Assembly (NCBI GenBank): GCA_036244855.1
Contig: BQKZ01004254.1
Coordinates: forward strand, 1 to 35,042
Direction of reading: 5' to 3'
Source: Temnopleurus reevesii
Taxonomy: Eukaryota > Echinodermata > Echinoidea > Temnopleuroida > Temnopleuridae
DNA length: 35,042 bases
The notes under the pieces were generated by a model that was not told where the DNA came from, did no database searches, and worked only from the letters and a program-made list of their open reading frames with translations. Below are positions 1 through 9,370 of this stretch, piece after piece. Within the stretch, counting starts at the first letter, position 1. Every line of letters begins with the position of its first letter. The position numbers and the translations under genes were made by a program.

Positions 1-475
1 GGTGCAATATTGCACCCTTTTAAGGTGCAGTGCTCCAACTGGGGCAAGGTGCAATATTGCCCCCTTTTAAGGTGCAGTGCTCCAACTGGGGGCTGGTGCA
101 ATATTGCACCCTTTTAAGGTGCAGTGCTCTAACTGGGGCAAGGTGTAATATTGCACCCTTTTAAGGTGCAGTGCTCCAACTGGGGCAAGGTTTAATATTG
201 CATCCTTTTAATGTGCAGTGCTCCAACTGGGGCAAGGTGTAATATTGCACCCTTTGAAGGTGCAGTGCTCCAACTGGGGCAAGGCGTAATATTACATCCT
301 TTTTTGGTTCAGTGCTCCAGCAGTTGCAAGGTGTAACATTGCACCCTTTTTGGTTCAGTGCTCCAACTGTGGCAAGGTGTTATATTGCACCATTTTTCTG
401 AAAGAAATGCAATATTTCACCATTTTTTCCAGCAAGGCTCCAACTGTAGCAAGGTGTAATAATGCACCCTTTTTT
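1..475. repeat. 47-bp minisatellite with palindromic TGCAATATTGCA core
   Basis: Tandem units begin at 1, 48, 95, 142, 189, 236, 283, 330 and 376. The period is 47 bp. Each unit has GGTGCAATATTGCACCC, then TTTTAAGGTGCAGTGC, then a TCCAACTGGGGCAA-like spacer. The first units are almost identical and later ones decay, the last being irregular up to about 475. The array runs off the left edge, so its full length is unknown. The unit core is a near-perfect palindrome. Confidence 0.92.
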
Positions 476-514
476 CTAAGTGTGAGGTGGTATAGAATGG
501 GTTAAATGGGTGCA

Positions 515-645
515 ATTTGCTATGCATTTTAGCAGAATTGCTATACAAAGTATATTTTGGGTAGCAACTTTTACGCATAGATTCAAAAAGTTTCCTCATT
601 GTCGAAAACTGCTTATGAAATGTGAGAAAAGTAAGATTATTCCCT
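515..645. repeat. Dispersed repeat, copy 1 (partner at 26595-26745)
   Basis: Shares with 26595-26745 the run TATGCATTTxAGCAG, then TTGCTATACAAAGTAT, TAGCAACTTTT, TTTCCTCA and a shared end around AAGTAxxATTATTCCCTG. Both copies are in the same orientation. No terminal repeats or coding sequence seen. Confidence 0.75.
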
Positions 646-776
646 GGGGGTTAAAAAAGAGGGACCCTCTGAGCAGAACCTGAAACCACAAGCACCTTGG
701 ATTTCGTCTGCTCTTCACGAACCGACTTCCTGAACTTCTTAAACCCCTTGGAGCACATCCCTGGGATAGATCGAGA

Positions 777-1800
777 CCCAGACAGAGGAATAATATAAAG
801 ATATACGCCTGCAGATACTTATGGAGAGGTGGGGCAGTTATCATCGTTGTCGTCATCATAGGACAAGCCTAGATATAAGTTTCTGTTAGATAAGACCCCC
901 CCCCTCCAAAAAAGATTGTTTGGATGCCCATAATCGAGCGAACCGAAGTCATTTTCACTAAGATTATAAATTAACATAAAAAATCAAACATGAAAAGCGC
1001 TTTTAAATGTTGAACAACGTTTTTCTTCATTCTAAGTTATGTTCTCTATTTTTTTAAATCTGTTATTTTTGAAAAAAAAGAAGTAATTCTTGGGTATAGA
1101 ACATTTTTTTTTCTAAGAAGAGAGATTCCAGGTACAGAGATGCCAAGCTTTCCGTAATATCCATCAGGTGTATGTTTATGAGAATTCAAGGCTTTCATTA
1201 ATGTTGTCATGTTTTCTCTCTTTAGTCAAGGAATTATCAAAGACTTATAATATGTAGTATAACAAGTCCTTGGATGCTCACATTTTAATTTTGACCTCAT
1301 GCATATTCATGAATGAAAGAATGGCCTCTCTGCAGACAGAGGAATAATATAAAGATAAACTGCCTCCAGATACTTATGGAGAGGTGGGGCATTTATCATC
1401 GTTTCCGTCATCATACATTCCATATTACACAAGCCGAAATAAAAGTTTGTTAGATAAGAGCAACTTCAGGCGTAGAGATGTCGCCCTTTCCAGAATATCC
1501 ATGAGGTTTATTTTCATATGAATTTAATGCTTTCATCACAAGAGAATGACTGATAGTATGGTCTTTATTGCCATATTTTATATCAATTTTGTTCAGCAGT
1601 TGCATTATTCACATTTTAATTTTGACCTCATGCATATTCACGAATGGTTGGCCCCTCTGCAGACATAGGAATAATATAAAGATAAACCGACTCCAGATAC
1701 TTATGGAGAGGTTAGGCATTTATCATCGCTCTCATCCTCATATATTCCATCTTACGCAAGCCGAGATATAATTTTTCCTCTGATAAAACCTATGCAACTT
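777..1800. repeat. Roughly 330-bp repeat, two tandem units plus a partial third
   Basis: The motif CAGACAGAGGAATAATATA followed by CAGATACTTATGGAGAGG occurs near 778, 1334 and 1661; the last two are 327 bp apart. A second shared block, ATTTTGACCTCATGCATATTCA, occurs near 1288 and 1618, and a third, AGAGATG..CCAGAATATCCAT-like, near 1136 and 1472. This fits two tandem units at about 1130-1800 and a truncated copy at 777-900. Related wording (CCGAATATGCATGAGGTCAAAA) also appears at about 7900. Confidence 0.75.
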
Positions 1801-2441
1801 GCATGCATTCTTAATTTTTTGAAGTTTCACATAATCTAATATATTTTTCTTATAATGTGATATATTTCATTAAAATTTACATCAAAAATTCAAAGCATTA
1901 TTGCAAAAATATTAAAGCATGCCCTATGTTACAATTTTTCATGGCACAAAACTCTTCCTACAGTCATGTGAGTGGTCCAAGCGCAAAACATTGATCTAAA
2001 AGAGTATCCTCTCTGATCTACATGTAGAAAATAGCCACATTTACTCTCTTAAATTTCAAAACACTATGTGGTTGAATGTTTCAAGATTTCTACAGCATAA
2101 AGCTTCCGTCAACTGTTGCCTTGTGAAATATGTTAATACTTTAGAAATGTTTAAAATAAACAGCCAATATAAATTCATAGTATGAAATATTTACTAAAAG
2201 CGTATTTGGGTTATAATTTTGTTCAGAAAAATTGGACACCCTCATTCTCTATTCCAAGATTGTACATTTGCATCAAACTATAACAATGCAGTCCCAATGA
2301 GGGGATTATGTTCTATCCGAGGCCCTCCTGTGGCATGTGGTTGCTCAACACTGTGAACAGAGTGGAATAATAAACCGGACAAAATACCTAACTCCCAGTC
2401 AGGGCTTCACTATAGCAGTCACAAAAAAGAAAGTCAAGTCT

Positions 2442-2590
2442 GGCCCCGTAACATAAAGCTTTGCGATTAATCGCTATATGATTTTGCGATCAATTGCAAA
2501 CTTTAGTACATGATTTGCCATAGACTTGCGATTGATATCAATCGCTATCAGTTAGCAATTAATCGCTAACCTTTATGTTATGGGGGGCCC
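2442..2590. mobile_element. Short inverted-repeat element (MITE) with nested palindromes
   Basis: The left end GGCCCCGTAACATAAAG pairs with the reverse complement of the right end, GGCCCCCCATAACATAAAG. The inside is a series of small palindromes (GCGATTAATCGC, TTGATATCAA, AGCAATTAATCGCT). About 149 bp, no coding capacity. No clear target-site duplication. A relative with GGGGCCTGTAA / TTACAGGCCCC ends is at 5976-6084. Confidence 0.75.
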
Positions 2591-5040
2591 TGCAGCTTGT
2601 TTAGTGAACAAGTGCAACACCTGCCCTACTTTTCTCCATTGAAAATAAGCATTGTGAGCAGAAGGAACTAAGTATTTTGGACAAAGTAAACAACTCCATT
2701 CAAGCCTAAAAGGTAAAAAAAAATGCTATTGCATGGATTACAATTATGTTTCAAACTCATTAGATTCATTATATATTCTAACCATACCCCTATAGAATCT
2801 TTAGGTTTTAAATAGTCTAAAACATTCAATCCAAATGAAAACACGTTGTCTTCTCTATTTTCCAAGCCTTCTTACGAAAAACATCACAACCCCTCAAAAA
2901 TTACATACCCCTCCATCAAAACTGATAAAGACACAAGTTCACTTGAGGGATAGCTTTGTGAGCGACATAGAATTCAAATGAAAATACATCTTTCTCTGGC
3001 CTGTGATACTCACTGAACAGAAAAAAAAACTCCCCCAATCATTGTCTGAAAATTGATTGACATTTCTCATCTGAATAAGATCGATGGATATTTCTTATGT
3101 GTAGATATCTCTAGCTATTATGAATGCTTGAATGAAGTTGTTTACCTTCTCCAAAATCATTTGTCCCTTTCCGCTTACAGTGAAGGGGAAAGGAAAGTTA
3201 TTTATTTCATACAGCTACTGTGAAGGCTTAAATGCTAACTTAAATGTTTACTTTGTCCAATCTCTAGTCCAATCTCTAGTCCATTTTGCTCACTGTGCAG
3301 AAGTGTTCAACACAATTCCCTTGTTTCTGTCTGCGGAGGCTTCCATTTTCAATTTCTTGACAACTGAAAAGTATCTATTTCTACCAGAGCTGTCATTCCA
3401 TCCAAACTTCTCCCAGATTTCTCTTCAAGACTTCTTCAAACCTCTCACAAATCAAAGAAATCCCTCGGCACAAGAACAAAAGTTCCATATTTTTGGAGCG
3501 TAGAGCCATGTAAGAAGAGTTTGCACAAATTCCGAGGGGAATTGAGAATTCAAAACTCACAAATTTTCCCACCAATAATTCAATATTGAGGGTATGGGCC
3601 TATATAGCACAGACCTCCCAGAGTTGGAGGAGACTGGAATAAAGTGATGATATTGATAAAAATATGAGGAAAGAAAAGAGGCCAAAAATTATATGAAATC
3701 ATGAGGTTGTAGGTCATAAGAAAGTGTTACATCTTTCAATCAAACGTGATGGTGAGGCCTGCATCGTGTGGTGTTTACAGACTAAAATTCAGGAAACGTT
3801 TGCAAAGCAGTCAATATTCTAAGATGTAAATAGGTCTGATATCAAATGCATTAATTACGGTACATAACATTTTGAACATGTCTTCCATTTTATGGAAACC
3901 CAACCTGGATACATAGTTCAAAATAAGGAATCTTTGGGATAAAATATATCTCCCTCCTTTTAAAACAAATTTTAAAAATATGAGAAATGCAAAGCCTAGA
4001 ACTGAAAATGAATTCCCACTACACACTGTACATTTAGATCGAAATCACATACACATATCACGAATCGTTCCCATGGCAACACTGCATCTGTCATATTTGG
4101 ACAAGCCTAGAGTAAACTGTTGATGGCCCAAACAAGGAACAGATGTTAAAATGGAACACTCCAACCAATGCGCCCGAACCTTTTTTCGTCAAATTGAATA
4201 AAAGGGGGGCATTCCTGTACTCCAGTGCACAGCTGGCGGACAAGCATCTCGTCTCCCTCTCCCACAACAAAACCCATTATACGCTAATCTAATTTCAGGA
4301 AGCTTCATCCAAGTAAATTTGATTTTGACATTCAAAACACATGCTTCTGATCTACCGGTGCTCGTCTGTATGCACTGCAAGTCAAGGCAGACATACTTTG
4401 AAATTAACCCTCGACCTTGCCTGGAATATGTAATTTTCGGCTGAACATACCCACTAGAGGCCCATCGCAAAGCACTAGAGTGCATATTAAAGGTCAAGAC
4501 ACAAGTTCACTCAAACTTTTGAATTCATCAACGGAATAACATGAAGGCCATGCAAACGCAAACAGTAGAATCATATACTGTAGAATATGGACATCTGCAA
4601 TACTTTGGTCCATATCACTTGGCAATTATGTCTCTTGCATCATTATATAAACAAAATCTTAGACCATATCTTATGTTTGGGCTGCCGTCGAGATGAGCCA
4701 CCAATTTCCAAGTTTGAAAGTCAAGTACATGTTTTGAGTGATAAAATTCTGCTTCTGCAGTTCTGATGGCAAGCTTAATCCAAATGCCAATTCAAACTGT
4801 ATAAATGCCCAATTTTTTCCACTATTTATCATTCTATCCTCCTGCTCCTTATCTCGATTTCACTACCTCCCCCACTCTCTCTTGCTCAATCTTTTTCTGC
4901 CGTTTTATAGTTCTTATTCTCTATAACTGCATTTTCATTTTGTTCTCTTCAAGTACGAACTCATCATTGCTTGAAACATTGTTTCTAAATCCATGCTCAA
5001 AATCTCACTCACTCTCTTTCTGCAATTTTAATGTTCTTAA

Positions 5041-5168
5041 GCCCTGGTCACATAGGGCCCCGGAAGCAACACGATTCACCCCGACTCTTTGTTAATTCAC
5101 AGTTAACTGCCCCAGAACAACGAGTCGGGGTGAATCGTGTTGCTTCCGGGGTCCTATGTGACCAGGGC
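5041..5168. mobile_element. Hairpin element with 48-bp inverted arms (MITE-like)
   Basis: Bases 5040-5087 (AGCCCTGGTCACATAGG...) are the reverse complement of 5122-5169 with a single mismatch seen by eye, separated by a 34-nt loop that itself contains GTTAATTCACAGTTAAC. The element is flanked by TTAA on the left (5037-5040) and TTTA on the right (5169-5172), compatible with a decayed TTAA target duplication as made by piggyBac or Kolobok transposases. It sits 200 bp downstream of the third NOS1AP exon. The high arm identity suggests it is young or maintained. Confidence 0.8.
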
Positions 5169-5373
5169 TTTACTCTACAAAACTGCATTTAGTTCTTTTC
5201 TAGCATGACTTCATCGTTGCTTGAAACATCATTTACAAATCCATGCTTGAAATAACACCTTCATGCACACATAAGCCTAATTGATTTGACAAGTTATGAA
5301 TGGGATTATTAAAGGGAGGATAAAAGAGGAAGTGTTAATCTCATTAAGGGATTAAAGGATTAACTAATCTTAC

Positions 5374-5432
5374 CTGTAGATAGGGTGTTGCATAAGAATT
5401 AATCTGTCTTGGTCCCATTCCCACTCCTTTTT
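5374..5432 (-). CDS. NOS1AP: NOS1AP/CAPON homologue, PTB-domain exon (third of three)
   Basis: Internal coding exon of 59 nt, 19 codons plus two bases of the next (phase 2 at its 3' end). It reads KKEWEWDQDR then LILMQHPIY, with a split arginine codon AG|. Human NOS1AP has KKEWTWDESK then MLVMQDPIYR at this point, so W-x-W, MQ and PIYR are kept. Acceptor on the minus strand is a nine-T tract followed by CCAG (AG at 5434-5433); donor is CTACAG|GTAAGA (GT at 5373-5372). The next family segment, which begins IFYVSHDS in human and completes the PTB core, is not visible between 1 and 5373, so it should lie left of the window. Confidence 0.93.
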
Positions 5433-5948
5433 CTGGAAAAAAAAATTGGAAGAAAAGAGAGGGATTGTAAACAAAATGAGAGTAATAAATGATCATTCTG
5501 CATCAAAACGTCATAAGTCATATCAAAGATGTGGTATTCATACGTCTTTGGTCAAATCTAACTGTGTGAAACATTTAACTGTGATAAAGGAGGAGAAAAT
5601 TGTGCTTTTTTTATCAGTCCACTACAATAGGGAGAGGAGGAGGAAGGTATTGCTCTGACAGATTTAAATGAAAATAAATCTACTTTTGGCAAGAGGGCTA
5701 AAGGAAAATACTGCCTCGGTCAAATGTGGAATGGAACCAGGTTCAAAAGACCTTTCCGATTGAAATTTCTTGAAGGTACATTCTAGCATCATTATTATTT
5801 CATACAAAAATACTGGCTGGATTTCCCCTATTACAATGATAATGATAAAATAAAATGTTTAACCTGAAAGAATACAAGTCCCCCCCCCCCCCCTGCCCCC
5901 GGCAAACCCACAACTCACACCCATCTGCAGTGGTCATTTCCCCTTATA

Positions 5949-6228
5949 CAGTGGAAACTCATTATAAAGAGGTCTGGGGCCTGTAATCTTGCAATTAATT
6001 GCATCTCTTTGGGACATATTTTGCCATAGACTTACGGTAAATATTTATTGTAAGTTTTGTTGCATATTTTATGTTACAGGCCCCTGATATAACAAAATAT
6101 CTTATATAAAGAGGTAAAAAATCTGGTCCCAGCTCTTGATAACATATTGTTTTCTAACTCTGCTATAAAGAGATTAAAACAAGGTATTTTGTATGGTCCC
6201 AAGCACCTTGTATACTGATATTCCACTA
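5949..6228. mobile_element. Tigger/pogo-like MITE, interrupted by another MITE
   Basis: Starts CAGTGGAAACTCATTATAAA after TA (5947-5948) and ends in ATATTCCACTA before TA (6229-6230). The reverse complement of the end, TAGTGGAATATCAGTATA, resembles the start, and the CAGTGGAA start with TA duplication is typical of pogo/Tigger-type Tc1-mariner relatives. Internal wording (TATAAAGAGG repeated at about 5964, 6107 and 6165) is family-like. Non-coding. Interrupted at 5976-6084. Confidence 0.6.
5976..6084. mobile_element. MITE nested in the Tigger-like element
   Basis: Ends GGGGCCTGTAA and TTACAGGCCCC are perfect inverted repeats of 11 bp. Inside it shares TTGCAATTAATTGCA, TTTGCCATAGACTT and ATGTTA with the element at 2442-2590, so both belong to one family. 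It lies inside the 5949-6228 element, giving the order of insertion. Confidence 0.65.
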
Positions 6229-6234
6229 TACATC

Positions 6235-7870
6235 ACAATATTTGCCTCATTAAATGCTTAGATGATTGGATGATTTATAAGTAGAGAGCTCACTGTTTGC
6301 ACTTTTCCACACTTTCCATGTGATTGGTCACACAGTGGGAACGAGAACTGCACAAATGATTAACTGCATACCAGTCCCCAAAAGATGGCCAACACTACAA
6401 GTTCAAGACCAAAATCCCCCTACCAATTACAGAGGTTCAGGGTGGTGGGCTGTCGTCCTATGGGGATAATTGTATGAAGGGTCAAGCCTCCCTATCAACC
6501 CGTAGTATGCTGGTACACAGTGTACCTCGATGAAACTCAAGTTTAAGATCAAAAGTCTTAATCACCCTTCTACCTTGGTTTCGACCCCCTTTTTCTCTCT
6601 CAAAGTTCAGTATTTCCATTATTACATGCTCAGATAATTGGATGATTTATGAATTAAATTGATCTATGTTTACATTTCTACTTGCTTTCGATGTCAATAG
6701 TCATGACAAAGAGAACAGAAACGTGCACAAATGATAAACTGCACACAGGACCGGACTCTAGCCCAAAACTCAAGTTCACCAAAGCCCCTACAAACTTCAG
6801 AGGTCCAAGGCAATGTGCTCTATGTTGGTCCTATGGGAGTAATTGTATGAGGGGTCAAGCCTTGTACCCTAAACACCCGATGTGACAGCAAAGACCCAAC
6901 ACCAAGTAGTTTATACATTACCCATCCAGAAGAGGGCCGAAACTCAATGTCAAGACCAAAATCCAAGTCATCCCTTAGCCTTTGACTCTGCCTCTTTTTT
7001 CTCTCTTACAGTTCAATATTTGATTCATTAAATGCTGATTAGATTAAAAGATGATTGGATTGCTTTGTGTTTACACTTTTCTTCGCTTTCGATGTCAATG
7101 TCACAATGATGAGGAACGCGCACAAATGATAAACTGCAGACAGGAACAGCCTCGAGGCCAGAACTCAAGTTCAAAACCAAAGCCCCTGCAACCTTTTGAG
7201 TTTCAGGGTGGTTGGCTGTCCTACATGTAGTCCCATTGGTGTAATTATATGATGGGTCAAGCCTCGCATCAAATCTGATCCCGTATATTCCCTTTTTGGA
7301 GAGCTGAGAGATAATTTCAAGCGATTGAAATGTTAGTGGATGTGTCCAATTTGTTTTTGATCCATTAGCCTGAGATTTAGAAGCTAGGGGTCAATATGTT
7401 TACATTTATTAATAGGCAAAATTAAAAATACTGATGGACTTAAACAAGGAGATACTTGTAAAAATTTGTAGGACTTCATTGGAATTACCTGATTCTGGTC
7501 ATAACAGAGGGACGAGGAACGTGCACAAATGATCAACTTCAGACAGGACCAAAAGTCAAGTTCACGACCAAAATCAATGCAACTTTTTTAGTTTCAGGGT
7601 GGTGGGCTTTCCTACGTGTAGTCCCATTGGTGTAATTATATGATGGGTCAAGTCTCGCATCGGATCTGACCCCTTAATTTCCCTTTTTGGAGAGCTGAGA
7701 GATCAGTTCAAGTGATTGAAATGCTAGCGGATGGGGCAAGATGGGATTGAAGGGACATGTCGAGATTGTTTTGGAATTCATTAGCTTGGGGTTTAGCAGA
7801 GTTTAGAAGCCTGGGGGTCAATAAGGTCACGTTCATTTAAGAGGCAAAAATGAATGGAAAATACTGATTC
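6235..7870. repeat. Array of four diverged units of about 390 bp
   Basis: The marker CACAAATGAT recurs at 6351, 6726, 7121 and 7523, that is 375, 395 and 402 bp apart. Each unit also has GTTTACA..TTTTC, CTTTCGATGTCA, a block ending in AAGTTCAxxACCAAA, CAGGGTGGTGGGCTGTCCTA, ATTATATGATGGGTCAAGCCT and, in the last two, CCCTTTTTGGAGAGCTGAGAGAT (about 7289 and 7681). Frequent indels break all reading frames, so this is not coding. Confidence 0.8.
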
Positions 7871-8472
7871 AATTTAAAGAGGGAAGAGAGGCCAACCTTT
7901 CCCGAATATGCATGAGGTCAAAATCAACCCCCTTAATTTGTAAACAACTATCCTGTAAATATTTGTACCCGGTTTGCCTTTGTAATTATGTTTCAATTTA
8001 TATTTACTCGAAATTGTTCACACTTATTTTTTGCTATATTGTTCGTTATCGAAAAGGACATATATCAAATAAAAATGTGAATAACGCAATGGCTAAACAA
8101 ATGTGAGGGCAAACATGAAAACAATTACCATACTACCAGCCATTCACTCATAATGAAAGCTTTCAATTCACATGAAAATTAAACTCAAGCAAATTCCAGA
8201 ACCATTCGCATCTCTGGGAGAAGATAATGGTGGAAATTTCTAGTCTTAATAGAAAATATCTGATATCTGGTAATAGCACAAACCTAAATAAAAATATGCC
8301 AGACTTGGGTTTGAACGAATGGACTGTTGGATATTGTGAGGTCTTTAAAGAAATATCTACATGTAAATTGGTTTAAAATTCAATGGAATATAATAATTTT
8401 AGGGATGCATATTGTAATTGTTACAATTACACTGATTTTGGACAATAGTTCAAATTTTTCTGTTCAACTTAC

Positions 8473-8565
8473 CTTCCTCTTTTTCCGGAGGACGACTCTG
8501 ATTCCATCAACAGATATGACGAGATTCACTTTCTTTTTCTTGATGCCTTTCGCTTTGAATTCATA
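8473..8565 (-). CDS. NOS1AP: NOS1AP/CAPON homologue, PTB-domain exon (second of three)
   Basis: Internal coding exon of 93 nt, 31 codons, phase 0 on both sides. It reads [13 protein letters not shown], then [13 protein letters not shown], then RKKRK. The human counterpart is YEFKAKNIKKKKV, SIMVSVDGVKVIL, KKKKK, also 31 residues, so length and register are conserved. It covers the lysine-rich loop and the following beta strands of the PTB fold. Borders on the minus strand: acceptor CTTTGCAG (AG at 8567-8566) and donor AAG|GTAAGT (GT at 8472-8471). The frame joins the upstream exon as ..MRRIR|YEFKAKG.. with no added residue. Changes against human are conservative (V/I, K/R). The match is strong enough that an unrelated PTB protein is unlikely. 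Confidence 0.95.
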
Positions 8566-8803
8566 CTGCAAAGATAAGAACAGAAAGATGTTCGTGGTTA
8601 ATTAAATAATCATCATTGTTAATGTACATGGAATAATCATGTTAATTGTTCTGTATAAATCATAATTCAATTCATTTTTTAGAATTGAATTCTATTTTTT
8701 TCTTATTTCCAGTAAAGCAAATACAAAGCAATAATTTGCCAGGTTTTAGATTTAAAAAATCACATTCATTTTACACTTTATTTGAGATACTTCCTGAAAT
8801 TAA

Positions 8804-9366
8804 AGGGGAACTTCACCCAGACATTGATGCACTCTCAGTGGACGAAGAAAAATACAATTATCAAACTGTGAAAATTTGAGCAAAATCCAACAATCCATTC
8901 AAAAGTTATGAATTTTCAACGTTTTGATTTACACCCCTCATGGGCTCCTCAAATTGGCAATTTACAGGCACAAAATNACTTTGTACACAACATTTCACAT
9001 TTTCCTCTTTTTCCAGAGAAGTAGACAGAATTTTGTTTTTTCGGTTAAATATATTATAGCCATATCAATTCTGCAAGCATTCCAAAAAGAACGGCGGTGA
9101 TTCCTCATTTGAAATATGATATTGATCCATTTTCAATAAATTTATATACAAAGTAAATGAGGAATTTTCCATGTATGACATCATAGATTATGCTAATTGG
9201 CTATACGTTGCCAATTCAAGGATGCCCAGCACAGGTGGAAATGATAACTTTAAAAAATTCATAACTTTTGAACGGATTATCCGATTTTGCTCAAATTTTC
9301 ACAGTTTGTTCATCTGATTTTTCTTCATTTACTGACTATAAATAATTGCCTGGGTGTAATTCCCCT
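8804..9366. mobile_element. 563-bp MITE with about 115-bp terminal inverted repeats and TTAA duplication
   Basis: Both ends read AGGGGAA-(C/T)T-x-CACCCAG inward and continue as imperfect inverted repeats through GAAGAAAAAT, CAAACTGTGAAAATTTGAGC and TTCAAAAGTTATGAAT. TTAA stands on each side (8800-8803 and 9367-9370). The TTAA duplication points to a piggyBac- or Kolobok-mobilised non-autonomous element. One unknown base is at 8977. It lies only 235 bp upstream of the second NOS1AP exon in transcription direction. Related single ends occur at 27371-27470 and 27605-27719. Confidence 0.85.
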
Positions 9367-9370
9367 TTAA

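Larger units (their letters stand above)
1..5373 (-). other. NOS1AP: Partial intron downstream of the third NOS1AP exon
   Basis: Begins GTAAGA at 5373 and runs off the left end. I searched the minus strand for the expected IFYVSHDS-type PTB exon and did not find it. The intron holds the 47-bp minisatellite, the roughly 330-bp repeat, one MITE and one hairpin element. The stretch 1801-2441 and most of 2591-5036 show no repeat or gene I can identify; 4190-4300 is somewhat richer in GC but has no recognisable protein. Confidence 0.7.
5433..8472 (-). other. NOS1AP: 3.0-kb intron of the NOS1AP homologue
   Basis: Intron of 3,040 nt, phase 0, between the YEFKAKG exon and the KKEWEWD exon. It starts GTAAGT and ends in an unusually clean T-run followed by CCAG. 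It holds a Tigger-like MITE with a nested MITE (5949-6228) and the roughly 390-bp repeat array (6235-7870). The 5433-5948 part and 7870-8472 show no feature I can name beyond AT-rich sequence and a C14 tract near 5880. Confidence 0.85.

Noticed and set aside
1..475. Regularly spaced palindromic repeats as a CRISPR-like array
   Set aside because: The spacers are themselves repeated and the context is a eukaryotic intron; it is a minisatellite.
3132..3503. 123-codon plus-strand open frame
   Set aside because: Longest ungapped frame, but no recognised domain, a local 14-bp tandem repeat inside it (SLVQSLV), Phe/Leu-rich AT-driven composition and no splice or promoter context.
4189..4497. 102-codon minus-strand open frame in the left intron
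   Set aside because: Considered as a NOS1AP exon because it is on the right strand, but the peptide shows none of the expected PTB motifs (IFYVSHDS, IARDG) and no family I know.
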